Source: DASQPR01 sp963836775 (GTDB lineage Bacteria > Actinomycetota > Actinomycetes > Mycobacteriales > Micromonosporaceae). Taken from it: a stretch of DNA of 64,000 nucleotides. The notes under the pieces were generated by a model. That model was not told where the DNA came from and ran no database searches. It saw only the letters and a program-made list of their open reading frames with translations. Positions 13,052 to 20,851 of this stretch are shown here, in pieces. Within the stretch, counting starts at the first letter, position 1, and every line of letters starts with the position of its first letter. The translations under genes and the position numbers were made by a program. The DNA lies in assembly GCA_963836775.1 (NCBI GenBank), contig CAWIKR010000002.1:372001-436000 (forward strand). The letters run 5' to 3'.

Positions 13052-13131
13052 TCTGGATCCTGAACGTCCGTCGCTGGCAAACAACGCTGGCAACAGCGCT
13101 GGCAAACAGCGACAAAAGTTCAAGATCCAGA
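13052..13131. repeat. CTGGATC hairpin family, copy a (with tandem loop repeats)
   Basis: The left arm TCTGGATCCTGAAC (13052-13065) pairs with GTTCAAGATCCAGA (13118-13131) at 13 of 14 positions. A second stem GTCGCTG/CAGCGAC lies inside (13070-13076 with 13107-13113). The loop holds three near-identical units of CGCTGGCAAACA. It sits between the convergent helicase and oxidoreductase genes and could terminate both. It shares its outer arm with copies at 18868, 22481 and 36756. Confidence 0.75.
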
Positions 13132-13188
13132 GGACGGTGGCCGCCGCGGCGCGTGGCCCACGGCGCGCATGGGAGCAAAAGTGCTCGG

Positions 13189-14118
13189 TCAGTCGACCAG
13201 CAACGGCAGCACTGACGAAATCACGTCGAGGTGGTCGAGATCATCTATGTCGAGCACCTGGAGGAACATCCGCTCCGCGCCGACCTTGGCGAACTCGCGG
13301 ATCCGAGCGGCGATCTCCTCCGGCGTGCCGCAGAGACCATCGGAGCGCAGTTTCTCCACGGGCCGGCCGATCGCCTCGGCCCGCCGAGCGATCTCCGCGT
13401 CGGACCGGCCGCAGCAGATCGTCTGCGCGGTCGACATCACGATCGGGGCGGTTCGATCAATCGCGGCGCACGCGGCGCGTACGAGGTCAAACATCTCAGC
13501 GACCTCGTCCACCGGCGAAAACGCGCAGTTGTATTCGGCGGCGTAGAGCGCCGCCAGCGCCGGGGTTTTCTTCTTTCCATGCCCACCCACGATGATCGGC
13601 GGCCCGGGGCGCTGCAGTGGTTTGGGTAGCCCGGGCGAGTCGGTGATCTGGTAGTGCCGGCCCGCATGGCCGAACCGCTCACCCTCGGCAGTGCTCCACA
13701 GCCCGGAGACGATCGCCAGCTGCTCTTCGAGGATTTCGAAACGCGTGCCGGTGGCGGGGAACGGGATGCCATAGGCGGCGTGTTCCTGCTCGAACCAGCC
13801 GGCGCCGAGGCCTAGCTCGACCCGGCCGTGGCTCATCACGTCAACCTGGGCGACCGAGATCGCCAGCGGACCGGGCAGCCGGAAGGTGGCGGACGTGACC
13901 AGAGTGCCGAGCCGGATCCGGCTGGTCTCCAGGGCCAGGCCGGCCAGCGTGATCCAGGCGTCGGTCGGTCCGGGGGCGCCGTCGCCGCGGCCCATGCGCA
14001 GGAAATGGTCGGATCGGAAGAACCCGTCGAAGCCGAGTTCTTCGGTGCGCAGTGCGAGCCGAGACAGCTCCGCGTAGGAAGCGCCCTGCTGAGGTTCAGT
14101 GAAGATGCACAATCGCAT
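13189..14118 (-). CDS. LLM-class flavin/F420-dependent oxidoreductase
   Basis: A 309-residue TIM-barrel luciferase-like monooxygenase. Family marks are MRLCIFTEPQQGASYAELS at the start, EELGFDGFFRSDHF, PTDAWITLAGLALETSRIRLG with GTLVTSATFR, and the VELGLGAGWFEQEHAAYGI segment. In actinobacteria many of these use coenzyme F420 in place of FMN; sequence alone cannot decide, and the substrate is unknown. The ATG at 14118 is favoured because the frame upstream overlaps the divergent GNAT gene and loses family resemblance. The annotated GNAT start lies 26 bp away, so the two genes share a very short promoter region. Confidence 0.92.
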   Translation of the reverse strand: MRLCIFTEPQQGASYAELSRLALRTEELGFDGFFRSDHFLRMGRGDGAPGPTDAWITLAGLALETSRIRLGTLVTSATFRLPGPLAISVAQVDVMSHGRVELGLGAGWFEQEHAAYGIPFPATGTRFEILEEQLAIVSGLWSTAEGERFGHAGRHYQITDSPGLPKPLQRPGPPIIVGGHGKKKTPALAALYAAEYNCAFSPVDEVAEMFDLVRAACAAIDRTAPIVMSTAQTICCGRSDAEIARRAEAIGRPVEKLRSDGLCGTPEEIAARIREFAKVGAERMFLQVLDIDDLDHLDVISSVLPLLVD

Positions 14119-14143
14119 GGTGCAACCTTTGCAGACTTCGGCC

Positions 14144-14638
14144 GTGACGGTGCGCCCAGTCACGGCAGAGGATCGTGAATCCCTGGACGCTCTGCTGATC
14201 GAATCCTGGGGCGAGCCGCGAGTCGCGGCAGGTGGCCGCGTGTACGAGCTCAATACCCTGCCGAGTCTGGTGGCAATCTCCGAAACCGGGGAACTCGTCG
14301 GAGCCCTGACCTACGAGATTTCGGACGGCACGATCGAAGTGGTCTCGATCGACGCGACGGCGCCGAATCGGGGCGTTGGCACCGCGCTGCTGGAGGCGGC
14401 GGGCGACATCGGGGCTCAGGCCGACGCGCGCCTGCTGTGGCTGGTGACCACCAACGACAATCTCGACGCACTTCGCTTCTATCAGCGCCGTGGATTGCGC
14501 ATCCTGGGGGTACGCCCGAATGCCGTGGCCGCCTCGCGCCAGCTCAAGCCCTCGATTCCGCAGATCGGGGCGTACGGCATCCCGATCCGGGACGAGATCG
14601 TCCTGGGCCGGTCGCTCGCGCCTGCGGTGGAACTCTGA
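14144..14638 (+). CDS. GNAT family N-acetyltransferase
   Basis: A protein of about 164 residues with the GNAT layout. It opens VTVRPVTAEDRESLDALL, has the central strand VEVVSIDATAPNRGVGTALLEAAG (the acetyl-CoA loop, written here as IDATAPNRGVGTALL) and ends with LDALRFYQRRGLRILGVRP. The substrate is unknown. I chose the GTG at 14144, which gives the usual family start; an ATG at 14117 would add nine residues but overlap the divergent start codon at 14118. The SAM hydroxide adenosyltransferase gene begins 13 bp downstream on the same strand, so the two probably form one transcription unit with the Nei glycosylase. Confidence 0.87.
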   Translation: MTVRPVTAEDRESLDALLIESWGEPRVAAGGRVYELNTLPSLVAISETGELVGALTYEISDGTIEVVSIDATAPNRGVGTALLEAAGDIGAQADARLLWLVTTNDNLDALRFYQRRGLRILGVRPNAVAASRQLKPSIPQIGAYGIPIRDEIVLGRSLAPAVEL

Positions 14639-14651
14639 CAACCTGGGCGGT

Positions 14652-15563
14652 ATGACGCCCGGCTGGATCTCTCTGACCACCGACTACGGGCTGTCGGACG
14701 GATTCGTAGCAGTCGTGCACGGCGTGATCCTGCGGCACGACCCCGACCTGCGCATCATCGACGTGACCCACGAGGTGCATCCCGGTGACATCGCCCGGGG
14801 CGCCATGGTGCTGGCCGAGGCGGTGCCGTTCCTTCCGTCCGGCGTCCACGTCGCGGTGGTCGACCCGGGTGTCGGCACGCAGCGGCGAGGCATCGCGATC
14901 CGGGCCGCCGGCGGCCTTCTGGTCGGCCCGGACAACGGCGTGCTGTGGCCGGCGGCCGAGGCTCTCGGCGGCCCTGATGCCGCGGTCGAGCTGGACAACC
15001 TGGCATGGCATCGGGCGCGGGTGTCGGCGACGTTCCACGGCCGCGATATCTTCGCGCCGGTCGCGGCCCGGCTGGCCACCGGCCAACCATTCGGAGACGC
15101 CGGCACCGCTATCGATCTCGAGACTTTGGTGCGTCTGCCCGAGCCCCAGGCCCGGATCGCCACCGGCGAACTGGAGGCCGAAGTCCGGATGGTGGACCGG
15201 TTCGGCAATGTGCAACTTCATCTCGACGGCGATGCGCTGTCCATGGTGGACGATGAGGTCAGCGTGCTGGGACAGGCAGCGCGCCGGGTGCGTACGTTCG
15301 GGGATGCTCCGCGCGGATCCCTCGTCGTGCTCACCGATTCCAGCGGCAAGGTCGCGATCGCGATCAACGGTGGCCGCGCGGTGGTCGCGCTCGGCGTCGT
15401 GCCCGGCGATCCAGTCCGGATCACCAACCGCACGGCCACGAGCGCCGAGGACCGCACGATAAGTGCCGAGACGACTGACCGCACGGGCACCAGTGCCGAA
15501 GCGACCAGCGCCGAAGCAAGCGGCCCCGACGCGACCGAGCACAAGGCGCCGACCGATGCCTGA
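14652..15563 (+). CDS. SAM hydroxide adenosyltransferase (DUF62 family)
   Basis: A 303-residue member of the SAM-dependent halogenase/hydrolase family. It shows ISLTTDYGLSDGFVAVVHG, the VVDPGVGTQRRGIA segment and GPDNGVLWPAAE, the marks of enzymes that convert S-adenosylmethionine and water into adenosine and methionine. Nothing suggests the chlorinase or fluorinase specialisation, so hydrolysis is the likely reaction. The C-terminus carries a tail of about 35 residues (from about residue 260) built of TSAE-like units, absent from typical members. The stop overlaps the start of the Nei gene by 8 bp, showing tight coupling. ATG at 14652. Confidence 0.9.
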   Translation: MTPGWISLTTDYGLSDGFVAVVHGVILRHDPDLRIIDVTHEVHPGDIARGAMVLAEAVPFLPSGVHVAVVDPGVGTQRRGIAIRAAGGLLVGPDNGVLWPAAEALGGPDAAVELDNLAWHRARVSATFHGRDIFAPVAARLATGQPFGDAGTAIDLETLVRLPEPQARIATGELEAEVRMVDRFGNVQLHLDGDALSMVDDEVSVLGQAARRVRTFGDAPRGSLVVLTDSSGKVAIAINGGRAVVALGVVPGDPVRITNRTATSAEDRTISAETTDRTGTSAEATSAEASGPDATEHKAPTDA

Positions 15564-16368
15564 GGGCGACACCGTCCTCAACCACGCCCGCGCGCTACAG
15601 AAAGCGCTGGCCGGCAAGGCGATCGTCAAGTCCGACTTCCGGGTGCCCACGCTGGCCACTGCCGACCTGGCCGCCTGGTCGGTAGCGGAGAGCGCGGTCC
15701 GCGGCAAGCACCTGCTGCTGCGGCTGCGCCCGCCGGCCGGCGGCACGCAGGCGGATCAGACCCTGCACAGCCATTTGCGGATGGACGGCACCTGGCGCAC
15801 GTTCCGCCCGGGCGAGCGCTGGTCCGGCGGCCCGGCCCACACCATCCGGGTGGTGCTCTCCTTCAGCGATGTCGTCGCTGTCGGATTCCACCTGCACGAG
15901 CTGGCGTTGATCCCGACCGCGAACGAGAGCGAGCTGGTCGGATTTCTCGGCCCGGACCTGCTCGGCCCGGACTGGGACGCGGCCGAGGCGGTCCGACGGT
16001 TGCGCGCCGAGTCTGACCGCAGCATCGCCGAAGCCCTTCTGGACCAGCGCAACCTCGCCGGGATCGGCAACCTCTACAAGTCCGAGGTGCTGTTCCTGCG
16101 CGGCATCTGGCCGTGGCGGCCGGTCTCCGATGTGGACGATCTCGAAGCGCTGGTCCGGCTCGCGCAGCGCCTGCTCAAATCGAACGTCGGTCGCTGGACG
16201 CAGGCGACCACCGGATCGCTGCGCAAGGGCGAAGAGACTTGGGTGTACGGCCGGATGGGCCGGTCGTGCCGCCGCTGCGGCACCCTGATCCGCAAGCAGG
16301 AGCAGGGTGAACGGGTCACCTTCTGGTGCCCCTCATGCCAGCCGGAGCTGATCGCCCGGCCGGACTAG
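15556..16368 (+). CDS. nei: Fpg/Nei family DNA glycosylase-AP lyase (Nei2-like)
   Basis: A 270-residue base-excision repair enzyme. After removal of Met the N-terminus is PEGDTV, giving the catalytic proline and glutamate of the Fpg/Nei family. The H2TH region contains EALLDQRNLAGIGNLYKSE, and the C-terminal zinc finger is C-x2-C ... C-x2-C (CRRCGTL ... FWCPSCQ). PEGDTV at the start, in place of PELPEV, points to the endonuclease VIII (Nei) branch, which removes oxidised pyrimidines; mycobacterial Nei2 is the nearest model. The ATG at 15556 lies inside the end of the preceding gene. The next gene (PspM) is convergent and its stop directly abuts this one. Confidence 0.93.
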   Translation: MPEGDTVLNHARALQKALAGKAIVKSDFRVPTLATADLAAWSVAESAVRGKHLLLRLRPPAGGTQADQTLHSHLRMDGTWRTFRPGERWSGGPAHTIRVVLSFSDVVAVGFHLHELALIPTANESELVGFLGPDLLGPDWDAAEAVRRLRAESDRSIAEALLDQRNLAGIGNLYKSEVLFLRGIWPWRPVSDVDDLEALVRLAQRLLKSNVGRWTQATTGSLRKGEETWVYGRMGRSCRRCGTLIRKQEQGERVTFWCPSCQPELIARPD

Positions 16369-17151
16369 TCAGGACGTCTCCGGCAACTGCTGGGCGCGGA
16401 AGCTGAGCTCGGAGATGCCCATCGCGATGCCGCGAACCCGATCCGTCGCCTCGACCAGCCGGCCGATCGCGACCGGCTCGCCGATCCGGCCGGTCTCCGC
16501 CACGAAGGTGCCGGCCGCGGCGACCAGGCCTTCGTAGGCGCCGACTCCGGTGGTGAAGTGTTCGAGCAGCGCGGCGTGCGAGGCGACCAGCTGGTCCCGG
16601 CTCGGGTCATTCGGTGCCGCGATCTTCACGGCTTGCTCCACACTGGCCGTACGCTCCGCGAGGTCCCGCAACGCCTCCTCGGCCACGGCGGCTTCCAGCA
16701 GCACCTCACTGCCGGATCCGGTGAGCCGGGGCGCGAGTGCCGCCAGCGTACGCATGGCTCGGTCCAGCCGTGCGCCGGCTGCGGCCACCGATGAGCCGCG
16801 CAGCCGCGACATGTGCGCCACCCGGTGAGCTTCGGTGATGGCGCGCCGCCCGACCGGCAGACGGCTCACGAAGGCTTCGATCCGCCGTTGCGTGGCGGCA
16901 GCTCGCTGAGCCGGGTCGAGGGGTTCGGGCACCGGCATCGCGGCGAACTCCCGCAGGTCACTCCATCGCCACCAGGTGACTGCGGCGGTCCCGCCGGCGG
17001 CCGCGGCCCAGAACGCGTCGGCGATGCCGAGGCCGTGATAGGGCACCAGAACGATGGCCGCGCCGGTAAACGACGCGGCCGCGACCGACCAGCGGCGTGC
17101 GGAGCGGCGGAGCCGCCGAAGCCGATTCAGATGCTTGGCTCGTGGATCCAC
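16369..17151 (-). CDS. pspM: Phage-shock envelope-stress protein PspM
   Basis: A 260-residue membrane protein with a basic N-terminus (HLNRLRRLRRSARRW) and two hydrophobic segments at about 20-40 and 45-63, followed by a long helical cytoplasmic part. This layout and the position directly after pspA match actinobacterial PspM (the Rv2743c type), the membrane partner that anchors PspA in place of PspB/PspC. It starts 45 bp beyond the pspA stop on the same strand and is probably co-transcribed with it. Its stop abuts the convergent Nei gene with no spacer. Assignment is from topology and context as well as overall resemblance. Confidence 0.85.
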   Translation of the reverse strand: MDPRAKHLNRLRRLRRSARRWSVAAASFTGAAIVLVPYHGLGIADAFWAAAAGGTAAVTWWRWSDLREFAAMPVPEPLDPAQRAAATQRRIEAFVSRLPVGRRAITEAHRVAHMSRLRGSSVAAAGARLDRAMRTLAALAPRLTGSGSEVLLEAAVAEEALRDLAERTASVEQAVKIAAPNDPSRDQLVASHAALLEHFTTGVGAYEGLVAAAGTFVAETGRIGEPVAIGRLVEATDRVRGIAMGISELSFRAQQLPETS

Positions 17152-17196
17152 CGCCCGCTCCCCTGCTGCTTACTGCTCAATCACTCCGGTGCCGGA

Positions 17197-18054
17197 TCAG
17201 CCGGCCGCGGAGTCCTTGTCCTTCAAGCCCTTGCGGATCTCGTCGAGCCGAGCCACGTTGGCGTCGTTGTCGGCGGCGCCATCTGAGTCGCCGGCGCCGA
17301 TCGCGGGCTTCGACTCGCCGGCGGTCAGCTGGTCGCCGGCCATGTTGGCCCGGATCTGCTCCAGCCGAGAGGCGCCGGCCATGTCCAGAGTGGTCTTCTG
17401 GACCTCGATCATCCGGCCCTCGACGCTGTTCGAGGCGAGCTCGGCGCGCCCCATCGCGTTCGCGTACCGCCGCTCGATCTTGTCCCGCACCTCGTCCAGA
17501 GACGGCGTGTTGCCGGGCGCGGCGAGCTGGCCCATGCCCTCCAGCGACCTGGCCACGGTCTCCTGCATCTTTGCCTGCTCGAGCTGGCTGAGCAGCTTGG
17601 TGCGCTCGGCGAGCCTGGTCTCCAGGACCATCTTGTTGTTCTCGACGGCCTTCTTCGCCTGCGTGGCAGCCGACAACGCCTGGTCGTGCAGCGTCTTCAG
17701 ATCCTCCATGGCCTGCTCACCGGAGACGAGCTGAGTGGCGAACACCTGGGCGGTCTGCTCGTATTGCGTGGCCTTCTCACCGTCACCGTCGGCGTGCGCC
17801 TTGTCGGCCAGGACCAACGCCTGACGCGCCGATGACTGCAGCTTCTCCACCTCGGTGAGCTGCCGGGACAGCTTCATCTCGAGCTGACGCTGATTGCCGA
17901 TGACCGCCGCCGCCTGCTGCACGAGGGCCTGGTGCTGGCGCTGCGCGTCCTCGATCGCCTGCTGGATCTGCACCTTGGGGTCGGCGTATTCATCGATCTT
18001 CGCGCCGAACAACGCCATCAGGTAGCGCCAGCCCTTGACGAACGGATTCGCCAT
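17197..18054 (-). CDS. pspA: PspA/IM30 family membrane-stress protein
   Basis: A 285-residue coiled-coil protein starting MANPFVKGWRYLMALFGAKI, the amphipathic N-terminal helix by which PspA binds stressed membranes. The rest is almost all heptad-rich helix (DPKVQIQQAIEDAQRQHQAL onward) with an acidic, Asp/Ala-rich C-terminus. PspA forms large ring or rod assemblies that stabilise the cytoplasmic membrane. In actinobacteria it works with ClgR and PspM, both found here. It has its own 209-bp upstream region, which may hold a ClgR or stress-sigma promoter; I could not fix an operator. Confidence 0.95.
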   Translation of the reverse strand: MANPFVKGWRYLMALFGAKIDEYADPKVQIQQAIEDAQRQHQALVQQAAAVIGNQRQLEMKLSRQLTEVEKLQSSARQALVLADKAHADGDGEKATQYEQTAQVFATQLVSGEQAMEDLKTLHDQALSAATQAKKAVENNKMVLETRLAERTKLLSQLEQAKMQETVARSLEGMGQLAAPGNTPSLDEVRDKIERRYANAMGRAELASNSVEGRMIEVQKTTLDMAGASRLEQIRANMAGDQLTAGESKPAIGAGDSDGAADNDANVARLDEIRKGLKDKDSAAG

Positions 18055-18263
18055 ATCTGTCGGTCCTCTCCTATGTCGGCCCGCTCGCGTCGGTCAGAGT
18101 CACACCACAACGAGCTCAAATTTCGCGTTAGGCAACCATGGTCGCAGGCGCACGCGAGTGCGTCACGCGCCATCGGCACCAAACGCCTAAGCGGCCGCCT
18201 AATTGCGACAATACGCGCTCGGCGCGGCTTCGTCGGACCCCATCGGCGCGGGCGGATCGGCGA

Positions 18264-18785
18264 TCAGTCCACGAGCTGAGACTCGGACTTGTGAAGATCG
18301 TCGCCCCATACGTCGCGCCAGTGTGCCTGCCGTCCGGCATCCCAGTAATCGGCCCAGACCAACGTCACCGGTCCGGGATCAAGCGGAATCGCCAGCGAGT
18401 CGCCGGCGGCGAGGTCAGCGCGCTGCTCGCTCACCGTCGGGGCGTCCTGGACCGACCACACCACGGTCAGGTCCTCGGCACCGGTACCGTCGACGTGCAA
18501 TACGCCGTACGCCTGGCCGTCCCGATCCTCCACCGTGGCACGAATGCGCGGCTGGCGAGCCCGTGCGGCGGCCTCCCACGAGTGCCGCGCGACGTTCCGG
18601 GTCTCGATCGCGGCCCGCATCGATCCCAGCGCTGCCACCGCGGCAAATCCGGCGGCCGCGACGGTGCCGGCCGCGGACAGAGCACCGACCAGTTCAGAAC
18701 TGTCACGAACGAGGATGAATACCGCGAATAGTGCGACGACGCCGAGCACTGAAACCGCGTAGAGGGTCAAGATCCGGGACGACAC
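18264..18785 (-). CDS. Hypothetical membrane protein between pspA and clgR
   Basis: A 173-residue protein with two hydrophobic segments at about 5-27 and 33-55 and a soluble C-terminal half containing DGQAYGVLHVDGTG and DPGPVTLVWADYWD. I do not recognise a family. The C-terminal half looks like a beta-rich domain. It lies between pspA and clgR on the same strand, so it could belong to the envelope-stress group, but a strong terminator follows clgR and 209 bp separate it from pspA, so it may be an independent unit. Function unknown. Confidence 0.7.
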   Translation of the reverse strand: MSSRILTLYAVSVLGVVALFAVFILVRDSSELVGALSAAGTVAAAGFAAVAALGSMRAAIETRNVARHSWEAAARARQPRIRATVEDRDGQAYGVLHVDGTGAEDLTVVWSVQDAPTVSEQRADLAAGDSLAIPLDPGPVTLVWADYWDAGRQAHWRDVWGDDLHKSESQLVD

Positions 18786-18867
18786 TCGGTGACCCTAACC
18801 GGCTCCGGCCGGCCCATTCCACTCGGCTGATCACGATCCGCGTCACGGTCCCACCTGCGACGCCACG

Positions 18868-18919
18868 CGATCTCGCGATGTTGGGATGCCTATGGCCACC
18901 CCAACATCGCAAGATCCAG
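18868..18919. repeat. CTGGATC hairpin family, copy b
   Basis: The left arm CGATCTCGCGATGTTGGG (18868-18885) pairs with CCCAACATCGCAAGATC within 18901-18919, with one mismatch in the core 17 bp. The outer edge CAAGATCCAG is shared with the other three copies. It lies between clgR and the hypothetical membrane gene. Compared with copy d, both arms carry a matching base change (GATG/CATC versus GAAG/CTTC). Confidence 0.75.
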
Positions 18920-18962
18920 GGATAGCGGTGCGCCGACCGGGCGGGCGGATTCGCGTACCCGC

Positions 18963-19000
18963 AAAAAAGCGCCCCGATCCGCCGCAGCGGACCGGGGCGC
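18963..19000 (-). terminator. Rho-independent terminator after clgR
   Basis: On the minus strand a GC-rich stem GCGCCCCGGTCCGC/GCGGATCGGGGCGC closes a 4-nt loop and is followed directly by six T residues. It lies 21 bp beyond the clgR stop. It is a textbook intrinsic terminator, so clgR is probably not co-transcribed with pspA. Confidence 0.93.
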
Positions 19001-19021
19001 CCAAGCCCACGGGTTGATCTT

Positions 19022-19531
19022 TTAGCGCGCGAGCGCCACGTCGCGCCCATGCTTCGGCTTGCGGCTGTTGCGAGTCGTGCGCAGCGTCGCCTTGAGCGGG
19101 CTGTTCTGCAGCACCGAAACGGACACGTTGCCGTCCACGGTCCGCGTCCGGGGCGCGTGCTTCGGCAGAACGATCGCCGGAGCACGCCGGAAGGTCTCGT
19201 CGCTCGGCACCGTGATCGGCTCGGGCAGTGCCACCGGCCGGGTCATCGGGACTGCCGGCAAGGCGCCGGAGATCGCCGGGACCGGGGCGGTCGCACGCTC
19301 GGTCACAGCCACCGTGTGACTGACCTCACGCAGCAACTCGGACAGTTGTGCACCCAGCGCATCACAAATCGCGGCGAGAAGCTCGCTGGAGGCTTCTTTC
19401 TGGCCGCGCTCGATCTCCGAGAGGTAACCGAGAGAGACATTTGCCGCGGTGGAAACTTCCCGCAGCGTGCGGTGCTGCGCCTGACGGCGGCCCCGCAATG
19501 CGTCACCGATCACTCGACGCAACAGGATCAT
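19022..19531 (-). CDS. clgR: ClgR-like XRE-family regulator
   Basis: A 169-residue regulator with an N-terminal helix-turn-helix (residues about 12-65: LRGRRQAQHRTLREVSTAA, then NVSLGYLSEIERGQKEASSE), the ClgR signature. ClgR activates clp protease genes and, in mycobacteria, the psp genes under envelope stress; pspA and pspM lie close by on the same strand. The longer C-terminal part is proline- and basic-rich with no known domain. ClgR is normally a ClpP substrate through its C-terminus; here the end is VALAR. The ATG at 19531 has GGAGG at good spacing and replaces longer open frames. It is followed by an intrinsic terminator. Confidence 0.88.
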   Translation of the reverse strand: MILLRRVIGDALRGRRQAQHRTLREVSTAANVSLGYLSEIERGQKEASSELLAAICDALGAQLSELLREVSHTVAVTERATAPVPAISGALPAVPMTRPVALPEPITVPSDETFRRAPAIVLPKHAPRTRTVDGNVSVSVLQNSPLKATLRTTRNSRKPKHGRDVALAR

Positions 19532-19777
19532 CGGTTCACCTCCACCCTCGATGTCACCGAAACCGCCACCTGCGCGGTCTTGTTTCGTCAACGCAACCGG
19601 CCGGTATCTTGCTCGCCACGGTACCCGGTCGAGGCCAGTGCCGACAGCACCGACTTCCCCGCTAGTCCACGTGGTGCGAGATCGTGACCACACCGGCTCA
19701 GACGTTAACCATAAATACGGCCATTTCGACCGCGTCGTTCTTCGCCAACACAGGTCCATGCCGTAAGGCAGCGTTGA

Positions 19778-20245
19778 TCAATCCCGTAACTGGGTCTCCA
19801 GCAACGCTAGCGCTTCCGCCACGGCCTGTTCGCGAATCTCCGAACGGTCACCTTGAAGCAGCAACTTCTCGACCCGAGATATGCCCGGACCGGCGACCGC
19901 GATGAAAACCGTGCCGACGGCGATGCCGTCCTGCGATGTCGGTCCGGCGACTCCGGTGGTCGCCAGACCCCAGGTGGCGGCACACCGCGTACGCGCACCG
20001 GCGGCAAGCTGCTCCGCGACATCCGGGTCCACCGGGCCCCGCGCCGCCAGAAGATCGGCATCGACACCGGCCAGGCTCGCTTTCAACGGTGTCGCGTAGA
20101 CGATCAGGCCACCCTGAAACGCGGCACTGGCACCGGCCACATTCACGATCGTCGCCGCGAGCAGGCCACCGGTGAGCGACTCGGCGACGGCGAGCGTCTC
20201 ACCTCGTGCCACCAGCCGGGAAATCATCAGCGAAGCGTCGGCCAC
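19778..20245 (-). CDS. CinA C-terminal domain protein (nicotinamide-nucleotide amidase)
   Basis: A 155-residue stand-alone CinA C-terminal domain. It shows TLAVAESLTGGLLAATIVNV (the family AESLTGG loop with the catalytic serine), GGLIVYATPLKASL and TTGVAGPTSQDG, the features of PncC-type enzymes that deamidate nicotinamide mononucleotide for NAD recycling. The start is a GTG at 20245, 3 bp after the pgsA stop on the same strand. The pgsA-cinA-clgR-recA order is common in actinobacteria, where cinA was once thought to be a competence gene. Confidence 0.92.
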   Translation of the reverse strand: MADASLMISRLVARGETLAVAESLTGGLLAATIVNVAGASAAFQGGLIVYATPLKASLAGVDADLLAARGPVDPDVAEQLAAGARTRCAATWGLATTGVAGPTSQDGIAVGTVFIAVAGPGISRVEKLLLQGDRSEIREQAVAEALALLETQLRD

Positions 20246-20248
20246 GCC

Positions 20249-20851
20249 CTACGGTACGACGGTGCCGGCCCGGCGCAACCGCAGCGCGCGCACCACATAG
20301 TCGGCGCCGGTGATCACCGTGACGATCAGGGCGGCGCCCATCAGCCAGGGACCAACCTGGGCCACCGCATGCGGCCAAGGCAGCAGATACCACGCAATCG
20401 CGAGGATCTGCAGCGCGGTCTTGACCTTGCCGCCCCGGCTGGCCGCGATCACGCCGTGCCGGATCACCCAGAAGCGCAGCAGCGTGACGCCCAGCTCACG
20501 GCCCAGGATCACGATCGTGACCCACCATGGCAGGTGCCCGTACGCCGACAGGAGCACCAGAGCACTGCCGGTCAGAGCCTTGTCGGCGATCGGGTCGGCC
20601 ACCTTGCCGAAGGCGGTCACCAGGTCCCAGGTGCGGGCGATCCAGCCGTCGGCGTAGTCGGTCGCCGACGCGACGCAGAAGACGACACACGCGGCGATCC
20701 GCAGAGCATCGTCGGTCATCTGGGACGCGACGGTGATACCGATGAAGATCGGAACGAGCACGATCCGCAGCGCGGTCAGCGCGTTGGCCGGGTTCATCAC
20801 GGGCACGACCCGGCGCTTCGGCTCCACCTGGGACGAGACCGGCGTGGTCAT
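20249..20851 (-). CDS. pgsA: CDP-diacylglycerol--glycerol-3-phosphate 3-phosphatidyltransferase
   Basis: A 200-residue membrane enzyme with about five hydrophobic segments. The CDP-alcohol phosphotransferase motif D-x2-D-G-x2-A-R-x8-G-x3-D-x3-D is complete (D65, D68, G69, A72, R73, G82, D86, D90). Next to cinA and rimO the likely reaction is the first step from CDP-diacylglycerol to phosphatidylglycerol; phosphatidylinositol-phosphate synthase is a related alternative in actinobacteria. The start overlaps the rimO stop by 4 bp, so translation is coupled. Confidence 0.93.
   Translation of the reverse strand: MTTPVSSQVEPKRRVVPVMNPANALTALRIVLVPIFIGITVASQMTDDALRIAACVVFCVASATDYADGWIARTWDLVTAFGKVADPIADKALTGSALVLLSAYGHLPWWVTIVILGRELGVTLLRFWVIRHGVIAASRGGKVKTALQILAIAWYLLPWPHAVAQVGPWLMGAALIVTVITGADYVVRALRLRRAGTVVP

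Noticed and set aside
18055..18263. A ClgR operator upstream of pspA
   Set aside because: Several CGC/GCG-rich words occur here, but none fits a CGC-N5-GCG ClgR-type site with the expected flanks well enough to report.
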